Positions 45,140 through 55,684 of a stretch of DNA of 64,000 nt are shown here, piece by piece (positions within the stretch are counted from its first letter, which is position 1; the number at the start of each line of letters is the position of its first letter). The position numbers and the translations under genes are program-made. The notes beneath the pieces are model-generated. The model worked only from the letters and a program-made list of their open reading frames with translations, was not told the DNA's origin and did not search any database. The DNA is from Immersiella caudata (taxonomy: Eukaryota > Ascomycota > Sordariomycetes > Sordariales > Lasiosphaeriaceae): positions 1,364,001 to 1,428,000 of the forward strand of contig JAULSU010000005.1 in the NCBI GenBank assembly GCA_030512335.1, written 5' to 3'.

Positions 45140-45141
45140 TA

Positions 45142-46267
45142 GGACAAACCTTGCCCGAGATTTTAAGCCCCTGGTAGGGGGTAAAGGACTCGCTACCCAC
45201 GCTTCCTGTCACACGGTGATGCTGTTCCACATCTCTGATAGGCCACACCAGTGAACCTTGGCGCCCTAGCCATAATAAGTGAGCATGGAACCACAGGCGT
45301 CAATTAACACTGTAAGAATTGACACTAACACGAATCTGCACCAGACTTACTAAGGGCGGTGCTTGAGCTATCTGCACCTCAGACAGGCAGCTTGCCTTCA
45401 AACCAAGCTTTGAAATCCTCGTCCACCCACTGGGCAATGGCTTTGAGGCATGCCAGCAAGGTGTAAGCGATGCGTAAAGTTGCCGTATTGCCAATGCTGT
45501 TGGAGTCGGCGTAGATAACAATACCATTATCGTTCTACACGGATAGAAGATCTTCCAGATCTCATCTTGCACGATGAGCAGTGGCACCAGCATCATGTCT
45601 AACTTTCCGAAAAGGACCTCCATGCATTTGAACTACGCAGCGACCCAAACGCCAAGCTGGACCTTGGCTATTTCCAGAATTCCGCTCTTTGTCATTGTCT
45701 TGATGGCGATTGGTGTGGGAAAGTATTGCAAGGGGCCGTAATTTGTCTGGCCGAGCGATTGCACATCTTTTCGTCAGCGGGCAACGCCAACCATTCAACG
45801 TGCAGTGAGCGATACGCACCACGGATTTTTTTTGACAATCGCGCATTGCGCTCCTCAGCTGCACGCACTTGTCAACTGTCACGTAGGCAATTACAACAAT
45901 GCAATGTAATAACCAGGTCTTTACACGTTTTATACCACTTTATCTATTTTACAGTACAATGTCAAACGTAGAAATTTCTTTACTCTGTCACCCCTCCTGT
46001 CTCTTCCTTGGGTTTCCCGAACAACGAGGCAACCCGGGACCGCTTGAACTTATCCTTTACCATGCGGATGCTTCCCTTTAGGTTCAGCTTAGAAGCCTTA
46101 TGGGTAAGCATGCCTACAGCCTCATCTCGACCAAATTCATGAATCGTTATCTTCTGCTTTGCCTCCTGCTTCTCCTGGTCATTGTCCTGCTTTATCGGCT
46201 CAATGGCTGGACCGTCTTCGACTCCCGTCTTCGGTTGGCTGGAGAGCTTAGCATAGGAGGAAGACCC
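45142..46267. other. degenerate, repeat-like sequence
   Basis: The minus strand has a protein-like frame about 45300-45720 (LGVWVAA, TAG at about 45635, FKCMEVLFGKLDMMLV, KLGLKASCLSEVQ) that could be the relic of a gene. Its family is not recognised. The rest is AT-rich. Confidence 0.3.
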
Positions 46268-47620
46268 CTAGTTATCCTTCTCCTCCTGCACTTCCTCCTT
46301 CTCTTCCTCCTCCTCTCCCCCGTCCTCTCCCTCCTCTTCTGCCTCTGCTAGCTCCGCCTTCCACTCCCTGTACCTCCGGACTTTCTGCAGACTTTGCTCG
46401 TATGCATTTTCGAGGATGCATCGCCTCCAGATGGCTTCTGTCGTGGTGCTTAAGATGCCGAGCTCGAGAGCATCCCTGAGCATGCCGTCCCAGTCGCTAG
46501 GCATAAAGGCCTCGTCCCGAACCGTGCCTGGGTCGTCAGGAGGGTCGCCCCCAAAGATGGCTTGAAGTGCCCCAGCAGCTTGTTGGCCAGCAAAAAGTTG
46601 CTGGATCGCATATCGTATCTGGAAAAGGTATATGTTGGGGAGCGGGCGTTTCTCTGGGTCCGAGGTGCTCAGCTCGTAAATGTCACCATGCATGACGTAT
46701 CGAGCACCGGCTCCGATCGAGTCCTCCATCGTTCGTCTACGATCGGACAAATTAGTCTCTTTGCTGCGACCGTTGTCGGCAAGACCAATCTCGGCATGTC
46801 GGTCCTCGAACCAGACGACTTGAAGATACATGCTGTGTTCGGGGTCAGTTGGGTGCGGGATGGGGCAGAGTGCAAATTTGTGCCGATCCCAAAGCCGATG
46901 CGCGGTTGGTTGCATCGGGAGAATGTTTCGTTTCTCATGGCCGGTGATCTCGAGCTGCTGGATGTCTTCTAACGGCCAGAACATGCGAAGCATGTCCCAA
47001 AAATGAACAGGCTCGTCCATCGATTTTGTTGCTTGGACATCGACAATGTGTGCTGCGTCCACTGTCTCCACACCAGTTAAGGTACAGCAGTTCTGGTACC
47101 AAGGTGGCACTATCCGTTGGGCTATCTTATCTAGGTTACTGCGGTCTGCTGCTTTGCCTTTGGTTGGTGCCTGCTCACTTCCCTCTCCCTTGAACACGGC
47201 ATCCAAGGTTTCGACTGGTTTGTTCACCCAGATGCCGATAATGACTAGGGCCTGGGTGAAACAATTCGTCAATAAAGACTTGAAGTACTTATCGAGTGGC
47301 TTTGATGACGCCCTTATCATAGCCATATCTAGACCGTCAAGCTCCGACAGCGGATCGAGGGCCACAGCGCGTATCCCCGACAGAATCTTGACTCGGTCAG
47401 CACGCGGTATGGTGCTGCCGTACTGGCTCCTGTTGTTGGTCGTCGCCACAATTTCGCCTTGAACAAAGGCGGCGAACTGCTCCTTCAGCTCTTCATTTTT
47501 CGCGGGGGAACGTGATGCCGACGGCTGCGGGCTATCGGCAAGCGGAGAAGGCATCCAACCAATTTGGCGATTAAAGAGAAACTTTGCCTCGATCGGCTGA
47601 GGCTCCCGTTTCGGCGGCAT
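46268..47620 (-). CDS. HNH-type protein with acidic tail
   Basis: 450 residues from ATG 47620 (MPPKREPQPIEAKFLF). An ATG at 47743 in the same frame would add a 41-residue basic N-terminus. The central block CTLTGVETVDAAHIVDVQ, followed by NILPMQPTAHRLWDRHKFAL, is the His-Asn-His pattern of fungal HNH_2 proteins: TG..xxxxAAHI, then N.L...xxxHxxWDxxxFAL. Such domains are nucleases in bacteria, but in fungi most are uncharacterised, often expanded families. The C-terminus is a Glu-rich run (EEEEEKEEVQEEKDN). No signal peptide. Between two mobile elements, so possibly mobile itself. Confidence 0.75.
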   Translation of the reverse strand: MPPKREPQPIEAKFLFNRQIGWMPSPLADSPQPSASRSPAKNEELKEQFAAFVQGEIVATTNNRSQYGSTIPRADRVKILSGIRAVALDPLSELDGLDMAMIRASSKPLDKYFKSLLTNCFTQALVIIGIWVNKPVETLDAVFKGEGSEQAPTKGKAADRSNLDKIAQRIVPPWYQNCCTLTGVETVDAAHIVDVQATKSMDEPVHFWDMLRMFWPLEDIQQLEITGHEKRNILPMQPTAHRLWDRHKFALCPIPHPTDPEHSMYLQVVWFEDRHAEIGLADNGRSKETNLSDRRRTMEDSIGAGARYVMHGDIYELSTSDPEKRPLPNIYLFQIRYAIQQLFAGQQAAGALQAIFGGDPPDDPGTVRDEAFMPSDWDGMLRDALELGILSTTTEAIWRRCILENAYEQSLQKVRRYREWKAELAEAEEEGEDGGEEEEEKEEVQEEKDN

Positions 47621-48275
47621 TGGTGAAGATGCAAGGTGCCGAAGCGACAAGGTAAGTGGAAAAGGAAGAAAGATTCTTGGCGTGGGAAGGGAAAAGATTC
47701 TTGGCAAACATGTGACAGCCGCTGGTTGCAATGGTGACGTCATGTTGATGCGGAGCGGCCTGCATTCATTCTCGTGACGGCGCAACGAGGGCTGGCCTGA
47801 ACTAGACCCGACTGGGAAGGGAAGGGCCAGAATTCGCAGCCTCTGCGAGTATTATTCTTACGCGGGTTACGATATTAAGGGTCTTATTATACAGGTAAAT
47901 ACGGTTAAAAACGTATTGAATCAGCTATCTTTAGTACTGTCTAATTTATTATTAAATCTCACTTTGAATTGACAAGTGTCTTTTAACCTGTAGTCCCGTA
48001 TCGCTACTGATTCCTCTATTATTACCGATATTTGAACCTATATCTGCAGTGTCCAGGATAACGGGCAGGTCACATTTGGGGGGAGGATGGCCTATCTGTG
48101 GTCTGCCAATATGGTGCAGCAGTATAAGTGCCGGCTCTTGATACAGATTCAGGTGCTGTAGCTGTTGCTCACCGTATCTTGAATGTGAGCTACCATATTC
48201 ACATCTCGGTTCCAAGATGTTGTACTAACAGCAGATGTCATCCAGCGACTCGCCCGCAGCCTTGGAGCGGCAACT
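47621..48275. other. intergenic, AT-rich
   Basis: Promoter of the HNH gene and AT-rich sequence up to the short element at 48276. No gene seen. Confidence 0.45.
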
Positions 48276-48802
48276 TGTTACGACCGATGCCTGTCGACGT
48301 TCGGTCGGCAGGGTCGTTAGGGGGGAGAGAGGGGCAGAGAGGAGTGATACAGAAGCAAGTCCTTACAGACGGGGGTTCACTGGTCAATGGTGGTCGTATG
48401 TCACTATAATGTAGAGCAGCACGTAGTGCTGGTACGGTAGGACACAATCGAAGGGGGTTCAATTGACGAGCGAATACTTGCGTGAGGAACCTTCTGTTCC
48501 TCACATCATCGTGGGTACGATGATAGCTACTTATACCGTTCGGTATACTAGAACCGTTATACGGGACGGTATAATACGACGTGACTTGTACTGACCTCTG
48601 TGGCCTTGGCGGACTGAGGCTCCAGAGGCAGTGGACCCCAGAGGTCCCCGCCTCTGTGGCCGTAGGGGCCTCTGTCAACAGGGGTGCCAAGACCGACAGA
48701 GGCTACTGTGTTTCGGCACAGTGCCTGTGTTGATCACTACTGTGGCGCCTGCGGAGACACGTCGGTCCGGGCCGCCCACAGGCCTAACCGTAGGCCGTCA
48801 CA
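48276..48802 (-). mobile_element. short inverted-repeat element, copy 2, with target duplication
   Basis: 527 bp, ends TGTTACGACC and GGCCGTCACA. Flanked by CAACT on both sides (48271-48275 and 48803-48807), a likely 5-bp target duplication. It carries the same internal hairpin (GTGAGGAACCTTCTGTTCCTCAC, about 48482-48504), and the 3' half is GC-rich with repeats of GCCTCTGTGG and CCAGAGG. Inverted relative to copy 1. Confidence 0.8.
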
Positions 48803-48832
48803 CAACTACAAAATAGAGAAACAGAGAGCATC

Positions 48833-49951
48833 TTGTCGTCAGCCGAGATCGACGCCAAGGCTTACTTGCGGGCTGCCTCTGGCCGCCCCGCATCAACTTT
48901 CTCCAGCGATTCTGTCACCATCACGACCGAGTACGCCTTCGACTCGGCAGTACTTGATTCCGACGCATATCGCCGGGCGTTCGTTTCTCTCGTCAAGAAC
49001 GAGTCTCCCTCGTCTCCGACGCCGCCAGGGGGGCCAGAAAGGAGACGCTCGGGCTTTTTCTTGGGCGCCTGTTTAAGCGTGACTCGAAGCCTCCCGAGTC
49101 TTCTGAAGACATCGCAGCATCGGTATCCCCCTCCTCTGCCGACGGGGCAAACAACATCCATCGAGGACATCAACACGGCCATCGTCATGGGAGCGTCTCC
49201 TAAGCAGGTTCAAGCTCTTTTGCTCAGCGTAACCAACACCGGGCATCAATGAAAAAGACAAGTTTGGACTCTCACCGGCCCATTTGGCCTGCCTCATGCC
49301 TGAGGGAGTGTATCGTCACTCTTCACTTTCCGTCTTCGAAGCGCTTGTAGCTGCCGGGGCCGTGACGAGCGAGTCCGCCAGGCCAGCAGCGTTCATCGGA
49401 GACGGGGAATCTGCCCCCAAAACACCTATGCCTGCAACCCCATACCGCATGGCTGCATATGCTAGGAACGCCGCCATCATCCGCTTCATGCATGGCCCCA
49501 TGTTGTACAAACTCAAGGTGACCTCTGGCTTGTCGCATTGCAGTAGGCTGGGAACCCAGGCTGCCAATGCTCTCGTTGCGGTGTGTTCCAAAGTCAATAC
49601 CGGCGGACCTTATCTTGATATGCTCCTCCACCCAACGGCGTGCCCGCGGATCCGCGAGATATACTCGAACCAAATGAGTATCGGGGCTAGGGGACGTCGG
49701 AATACTATCAAAGCCATTCTGGAGATGGGGAGAAAATGTAGGGGGTGCCTAGATGACAAAGACGAGTACCAGGGGCTGTCAAGTACCGCCGCTTCCACCC
49801 CGATACCCGATACCCCGGGTACCAAAGTACCGTAGGAGTGGCCATGGTTATGCTCGAGAGGGCGTTCAGCAATTCCGTTGCCGAAAAGGAGAATGATAAG
49901 CGGCTGATTCAGGAGGTGCTGAACGTCGAGTGGATACAACCTCAGTTATGA
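48833..49951 (+). pseudogene. frameshifted ankyrin-like gene relic
   Basis: Three consecutive frames are coding-like: 48833-49252 (STFSSDSVTITTEYAFDS, SIEDINTAIVMGASPKQVQALL), then one base over to 49835 (DKFGLSPAHLACLMPEGV, SVFEALVAAGAVTSES, NAAIIRFM), then back to the first frame (VAMVMLERAFSNSVAEKEND) ending at TGA 49951. Units GLSPAHLACL and SVFEALVAAGA are ankyrin-like. Shifts are near 49240 and 49810. The 5' end lies 30 bases from the short element at 48276-48802, so its upstream part may be displaced. Confidence 0.45.
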
Positions 49952-50069
49952 ACACACCATCCTTCTCGGGCAGCATACGTTACTCAACCTTTGCAAATTT
50001 TGTCGGTCAGTCGTGGTAGATCACTGTATTTCTCTCCAAGATGAGGATACCGTCGCATTACCCAGCTTC

Positions 50070-51172
50070 CTAGTGAACGCAATGATGATTATCAAGCTTG
50101 GTCGTGTGCTCGTCCATCAACTGCTTCGCAAACTCAACAATAGTCCTCCGCTTCCGCTCTTCAACAGGCTTGCCCCCAACCTTCTCCTCGGCCGCAGCCT
50201 GGGCGTCAGCTTCGGCTTCGGCTTGAGCCTGCGTAGCAGCCTGCCCACCGGCCTCACCCTCCAACAGCGCACCCGTCTGCTCGTCATGAGCAAAGAGATC
50301 GGCAACACTTCCGGGGCCAAGAGCCTGCCGATAAACGGCATAGCTAGTAGCAAACTCCCGACTCGACCCGACCTGAACGGCATCCAGAAGAGCCAGCGCA
50401 AAGGTCTGACAGTTGTTGCTGATGAGGTGGTAGGCCGGCCTCTTCACGCGCATGTCGTAGATAACCGCTTCGCTGGCTTGCCGGATGGCTTCGTCGTTGA
50501 ACGTCGTCGTCCCGACCTCAAACGTCCGCCACTCTGCCCATTCAAGAACTTCGTTGACGTAGATTATGTTCAGATCCTCATCCTGCGTCCCGAAAATGTC
50601 AGCGCGCGTCCCGGTGCCCAAAGATCACAAATCCCTCAAACCCACCATCCACAACTCGTGCCCATAATCCCCCACAAGCACCGCCCAATGCTGCGTCGGA
50701 TCGGGATACTTGTGAACCTTATCCGTAATAAACTTGCCCACCACCGTCTCTTCCGCAAACCACTTCCCCGCGGATCCGGCGACGGGGTGCCACCCAATGT
50801 GGACGGTGCGGGGCGCGTCCCGGATGCTGGGCGTTCCCGGCGGGATCACGTTCGGTTTGCGGCCGAGACCGAGCGAGTGTTGCAGCTTGAGCTTGCCCTT
50901 GAGGAGACCATCTTTGCCGGCCGAGGCGCCGTTGGCGATGCTTTTCTTCCTGTTTTGCGAAAGGAAAATACGTCAAGAAAATCCCCCCTCAGTTGCTGGA
51001 GGCCTCCGACCCAAGGGATGATGGGCTCGGAGATGAGGGCAATCACGTACAGGAATGATTTGACTTTGTCTCCTGAAGAGGTCTCAGAAGATGTTGACTT
51101 TGAGTCCTCGGCGATAACTTCCCGCGTGGGAGCGGCGGGAGCAGGGGGCTTCTTGCGGCTAAATATCCCCAT
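50070..51172 (-). CDS. NlpC/P60-fold protein, LRAT/PPPDE-like
   Basis: Exons 51172-51051, 50949-50646, 50582-50070; introns of 101 and 63 nt (gtacgt...aacag; gtgggt...cgcag, branch gctgac); 312 residues. The probable catalytic pair is His128 in THWAVLVGDYG-like QHWAVLVGDYGHELW and Cys200 in YHLISNNCQTFALALL. His before Cys with NC-x-x-F is the circularly permuted papain-like order of LRAT and PPPDE proteins, which are acyltransferases or (de)ubiquitin/SUMO-type peptidases. The N-terminus is Lys/Pro-rich; the C-terminus is an Ala/Glu/Gln-rich helix. No signal peptide. The first intron could alternatively be retained, in which case SEPIIPWVGG would be coding but with frame failure. Confidence 0.7.
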
Positions 51173-51737
51173 GGTTTGTTGGTGTGTGGTGGTAGCGATG
51201 GACGATGCCAAGATTTCGCTTGAGAGTGATCGCGCGGGAAATGGGGGAAATCAAAGGGATGGGAGGCGGCCCGTGCACGATTGCTGGTTGGTGCGCGCAC
51301 GGGCCATTCAGCCTTTGAGGGAGCCGGCGCACTAAGTTAAGGCCTCCCGTGATGCCAAAATTGCAGTGATATTTGTTGACTTTGGGGGACACAACATGAA
51401 TCGCCACGGTCAAGGTTTTCGCCAACATCTAGGGCGCTGAAACTTACACTAGAGTGCAAAGAAGAGACCAATCAACCGGCACCTACCTCTCTCTTCCCCG
51501 TGGAACTAGCTCGCTAGGCAGACAGGTTTAGAAAAGGGTTAGGGTTATACCCCAGAGGCTACAGGGAACTTCTTTGATCATCCAAAGTACAGAGCTGGTG
51601 TGCTTATTAGCCGCGGCCACAGAGATGCAGGTTCGATTCCAGCTACGCACACTAGTTCTGTGGGTTCCGGGGGTATTTGTTTTTTTTTTCGTACTATCTA
51701 GCCTCACCTCTTCTTGTTCCCGAAACCAATCTCACGG
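51173..51737. other. intergenic with a tRNA-like box B
   Basis: GGTTCGATTCC at 51630-51640 matches the pol III box B / T-loop consensus and is followed by agctacgcacac. A short stem GTGTGC (51598-51603) / GCACAC (51646-51651) encloses it. The whole does not fold as a tRNA (box A to box B is too short), so it could be a tRNA relic or SINE-like end. Confidence 0.35.
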
Positions 51738-53615
51738 TTACCACCACCTACCCATTTCCCTGAATGTGTTTGTCCCACAATGCACCTCGCCCCCTCGGAC
51801 ATGATGCGACATATAATCGTCTATAAACTCCACGCTCATATCCACACTGGTATAAACACCTTCCACCGCCTCGGCAAGTACATCCACTCCATCAACGACT
51901 GGTCCCCACTGCTTCGGCGCGATATACCTCTTCCCTAACACCAAGCCATTGACAGCATTCGGGAAAACGCTCACCACCTTCCGGCCGCCCCGATCAAGCA
52001 CTGGTGGCAGCCCATCTGGTGTTGCCGGCAAAGTGAGCGTGACTTCTTTGAAAAGCACCGGCACGCGAAGGATGTCTTCCTCTCGGAGTGGAATTTCTTC
52101 TAGGAGAAGCGCGAGGTTATCGTCGATGTGTTGTTGAGCGTACTCGTTGGCAGCGAGGAGACTCTCATCTAATAGCAGGCCGGAAATTGTCGTGTTGCGA
52201 ACCAATTCCGTGTCGAGAAAGAGTGTTCTCGCATCGGGCGTGATATCGCCGTCGTAGCTCACGGCGGGGATGTCACCGTGGCCGGCGGCTTGAATGTTGA
52301 TTAGAAGGCCCAGGGCGGAGCGAGTGTCTGCTACGGCGATGGTGAAGTTTGTAAGAGAAGATGAGGAGGGCAGGAACTGGACAAACTCGTCGACGTGGCC
52401 GATGGCTAGCCAGCCCGCTTCAAGGAACAACGGGCTTTGGCCCCCATTCCCTTGGCTTTGCAGGAATCGCACCATGGCATCTGCGGGCGGGATCCCAAAG
52501 TGCTTTCCCATGATGATCCTTCCGTTAGGCCAACTCTTTTCGGAGCGGGAAACATACGGTGGTATGGTTTCAATGTTGCCGCCGGAGTTGATCTCCTCGT
52601 GGCCAAACCCCGAGCCTGGTGGTGGCTGAAGGGCGCCGATGCCGGGGCCGCGAATCTGGGTGAAGACCTGACGGCCAGCGGCGCGAGTTGATTGGGCCGA
52701 GCGAAGGAGGATGCGGAGGGCTATGATGGTGCCGTTGGGGCCGGGCATGGAGGCGTAGGCTGGCTCGAAGAAATCTTGGGCCCAAATGTCGACGTCTTGG
52801 TGGAAGAGAGTGAAGTTGGTGTCAGCGCCTAGCGTGTCTTGCAGTTGCTGGATGAAATGAGCTTGCCATGGAGACGCGGGGTTGTATATGTTGCTAGTGG
52901 CTGGATCTCCCGGCGCGGTGCTCAGAACAACTTCGGGGCGCTGAAGGTGGTGATGGAGCAAAACAGGTGCCTGTTTCAGCACTACAGAGTCCTGTGCAGT
53001 TTCGTTCCTGGACTTTATTTCGAAGAAGACCTTCACTTGTCCGTCCCATATGTCAGGGTCCGTCACCAGCTCACGTCCGTCGAGCGCGAGAGCTATGCCG
53101 TTCCGAAGGGAGGAAGCGTTGAAGGAGAGTTGTTGATCAACCAGGGCCCACTCATCCGAAACCCCCGAAAAGTGGTCGGTGGCGTTGACTCCAACGCCGC
53201 CGTGCTTCCAGAAGATGCGGACGCGCTCTGTGTCGGCGTAGATACGACCGATAGCGTCAGGAGATATATCTGGAATCGGAGATGTCGATAGAGGTGCTGC
53301 AAACCGAGGAGACAGCAGTCGGTCCCCTGAGGCGTCGTGACATCGTGACAGCTCGGCGTTGCTCAGCGGGTCGCCGACTAGATCGAGGACTGGGCACCGA
53401 CTAGCACCATCCCCGACGTTAGGGAGGAAGGTAGCTCCGCGATCAAGTGTCCAAGTGCGTCGGTCATTGCTGTCCAACTCGTTGACCAGTCCATCACGGT
53501 TGCTGTCGGCGAGGATGCGGGGGCAGAGTGCGGCCGAGGAGCAGTTTTCAAGCGAAGACGCGAGAGAGAAAACGGCGGGGAGGAGATATAGAAGCCGGTT
53601 TAGGGAAGTGCGCAT
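51738..53615 (-). CDS. secreted protein-arginine deiminase
   Basis: 625 residues from ATG 53615; an ATG 63 bases upstream is in frame, but MRTSLNRLLYLLPAVFSLASS is a good signal peptide. The C-terminal two thirds follow the PAD catalytic fold: Asp in FHQDVDIWAQDFFEPAY, HEEINSGGNIE, then GWLAIGHVDEFVQFLP (His-Val-Asp) and Cys613 in EVHCGTNTFRE close to the C-terminus. These are the four catalytic residues of peptidyl-arginine deiminases (Arg to citrulline). Vertebrate PADs have two extra N-terminal domains; the fungal group has the middle domain and one beta-domain before the catalytic part, with a cysteine-rich start (NCSSAALCPR). Several NXS/T sites fit secretion. No intron. Possibly an old lateral transfer in the family's history. 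Confidence 0.88.
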   Translation of the reverse strand: MRTSLNRLLYLLPAVFSLASSLENCSSAALCPRILADSNRDGLVNELDSNDRRTWTLDRGATFLPNVGDGASRCPVLDLVGDPLSNAELSRCHDASGDRLLSPRFAAPLSTSPIPDISPDAIGRIYADTERVRIFWKHGGVGVNATDHFSGVSDEWALVDQQLSFNASSLRNGIALALDGRELVTDPDIWDGQVKVFFEIKSRNETAQDSVVLKQAPVLLHHHLQRPEVVLSTAPGDPATSNIYNPASPWQAHFIQQLQDTLGADTNFTLFHQDVDIWAQDFFEPAYASMPGPNGTIIALRILLRSAQSTRAAGRQVFTQIRGPGIGALQPPPGSGFGHEEINSGGNIETIPPYVSRSEKSWPNGRIIMGKHFGIPPADAMVRFLQSQGNGGQSPLFLEAGWLAIGHVDEFVQFLPSSSSLTNFTIAVADTRSALGLLINIQAAGHGDIPAVSYDGDITPDARTLFLDTELVRNTTISGLLLDESLLAANEYAQQHIDDNLALLLEEIPLREEDILRVPVLFKEVTLTLPATPDGLPPVLDRGGRKVVSVFPNAVNGLVLGKRYIAPKQWGPVVDGVDVLAEAVEGVYTSVDMSVEFIDDYMSHHVRGGEVHCGTNTFREMGRWW

Positions 53616-53967
53616 GTTTGGAGAGCTCGGTTTGTTGAGTTTGAGTTGGTCGACCCCCGTGAAGATGCTGTTGGCCATGTCTCCTCTTGGTTCAAGGGTG
53701 AGGACTCCTTTTGTACCCCGATAGTTCGAACCGGGGGCTCCAATCGAGACGTTGATGTCGAATGCGCATCTTCATAGGAAAAGGCTGCGCTGGACACCGT
53801 CCCAAGGCCCAACATCGATATTCGGTTACGTCGGATTCAGGTACCTTGAAGTTTTTGGGTAAGATGCAAACAATATTCCCAATTGGGAAAAAATCGTGGC
53901 CAAGAAACGATCGACGCCAAGCATGACTCTGGGGCGACCACGGGGATTTCCGCCCCACCCTCCTGTC
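53616..53967. other. intergenic, promoter of the deiminase
   Basis: 352 bases between the tandem minus-strand genes; no feature. Confidence 0.5.
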
Positions 53968-55684
53968 TTACAACGCGAACAAATAGGGCTTGTCGAACAA
54001 GTCAGCCCACTTCCTCTCCCCCAGTTCCAATGGCCAGACCCTCCGCTGCAGGAACTCCCTCGCCACAAGGGGCGCAGCGATGCCAACAGCCCTGCTGATC
54101 CAAGACAACTCCTCGAGGACGAATTTCTGCGTCATCTCGTCGTCCGATCCCACGTGTATGCCCATGACTACAAGAGGCCAGAGGACAAACTTCCTCAGCT
54201 GGGAAACGGTTGCAATGCTGCGCAGCTGACTGAGAAGGGTCGCAAGAAAAATCCGCCTGGCATCTGCCAAGCCGTCCCGCGCTGCCCCGCGAGGTCCAGT
54301 GTCATCGGGGCATTGTTCGTCCGAGTCTGAGTTGACCGCTCCGCCACTGCTCACAGCGTCGGGAAAGAGGGAAGAAATGCAGTATGCGGCAGCGGCGCAT
54401 CGGAAGATCTTTGCCATGGAAAGCCATGCGCCAAAGCCGGGTTTTCGTTCGCTGCTTCCGGACCTGGATAGGGGAAGCCCACTGCTGAAGGCAATTTCGG
54501 CTGCCCATTGGTCCACTGCATTCGTCTTGATATTTCGGAGAATATCTAGCGTTGCGGAGAGCCTGTCGGCTTTGCTGGAGGTAGTCGTGCTCCCCAGTTG
54601 AGCCCGAAGGTGGTTGATGCGGATGACCTGCACGAAGAGGTCGGGCGGACAGGGGACGCAAGTGTCAAGGCCGTTTCCGTATAATATCGGCATGATGTTG
54701 ACCAGCTCCAGTTGTTGGCGGGTCGCGTCAAGCTGAGGATTCGGTGAGGTAGTGCAACGAAACACGTCAACGCTGGAGGCAACAGTCCGTCAGTAACCAT
54801 CCGTTCTCCATCCACTGAGGCGCGGGTTGCTCACATGGCATAGTACCTGAGAAGGTGCCGTATGCTAGGTCTGGCGAATACCGAGCTGCCTATTCCTCCA
54901 GACATATTGATCATGGCTGCTGCTCCATCAATGTGTTGTTGCCAGCCAGACGAGTACCCATACTGAATCTAGCAAGCCCTCCGTGTAAGCAAGCAAAACA
55001 CAACAAGCAGAAAGGGAACTCTCACTTCGGCCATCATAAGAGAAACAACACACGCGAGGGTAGCATCCGAGGTATGGTTCTCCGGCTCGGCAAGCCAAGC
55101 CGCCAAAGCTTTGATAGACTCCCCTGCGTATTGGTGCATCTTGGTGATCAAGGCAGCTTTGTCCGTTGATGGCCTGTCGGGAGACTGCAGGAGCCGGTGG
55201 CACAGTGCAACGGATACTAAGCTTTTCAGCGGCCCTTTTGGGCATAGAAGTATCGCCTCCAGGGGCATGAAGAAAGGGCTCTGCTGTCCACGGAATCCGT
55301 TGGCCATGAGGTCGGAGCAGATCTGCAAGTTATCTGCGTTTGTCTAGTCAGAAGCGTTTTGTTTCAATGCAAAAGCCGTCCGAGCATCCACTTACAGTAC
55401 TCGACGCCTTCAAATAGCTCCGTCATCTCTTGGTCGGCCTTTAGGGACGGAGGGATAACCGCCCGGGCAGCAATATTCTCGCCAATCTGCTGATCCTTCT
55501 CTGCGCGCGGGGGCTGAATCTTCGACCTGGCTGATTGCATGGGCACCCATCTCACCGGCTTGGAGCTGTCGTAGCCGGGACAATCTAGGCCCTTGGTCTG
55601 ACATTTTCGGCACTGCGGTCGAGCCGAGTCGCAGACAAGCCGACGCCGGTGACACTCCCAGCACTGTTTCGAGTTTCTTTCCAT
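53968..55684 (-). CDS. Zn2Cys6 transcription factor
   Basis: Exons 55684-55396, 55333-55026, 54962-54847, 54772-53968; introns of 62, 63 and 74 nt; 505 residues. The binuclear zinc cluster uses Cys8, 11, 18, 25, 28, 35 (CWECHRRRLVC then CRKC, C at 35), with the C-X2-C-X6-C-X6-C-X2-C-X6-C spacing. A basic linker (SKPVRWVPMQSARSK) follows. The rest is the helical Fungal_trans_2 region: SLVSVALCHRLLQSP, HTSDATLACVVSLMMAE, GWQQHIDGAAAMI, ending WADLFDKPYLFAL. It should bind CGG-type sites as a dimer or monomer. It lies just upstream of, and in tandem with, the deiminase gene, so a regulatory link is possible but not shown. Confidence 0.9.

Larger units (their letters stand above)
43096..45141 (-). 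mobile_element. Fot1/pogo-type DNA transposon, degenerate
   Basis: The element 43098-45139 (2042 bp) has identical 45-bp terminal inverted repeats and is flanked by TA (43096-43097, 45140-45141), the target duplication of Tc1/mariner/pogo elements. The minus strand carries transposase remnants: N-terminal psq-type helix-turn-helix, a C-terminal part of the DDE region (IITLCIPPHASHLLQPLDVGCF) and a zinc-knuckle end. At least four nonsense codons occur, and the catalytic middle is missing, where a second element (44111-44600) sits. It cannot move by itself but the intact ends could be mobilised by a related enzyme. Confidence 0.9.

Noticed and set aside
50013..51335. A 440-residue open frame on the plus strand
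   Set aside because: It runs opposite to the three-exon NlpC/P60-like gene, which has conserved-looking motifs and consistent splice phases; the plus frame is Arg/Pro-rich with no family features.
51598..51651. A complete tRNA gene
   Set aside because: No box A at proper distance and no 7-bp acceptor stem around an anticodon arm.
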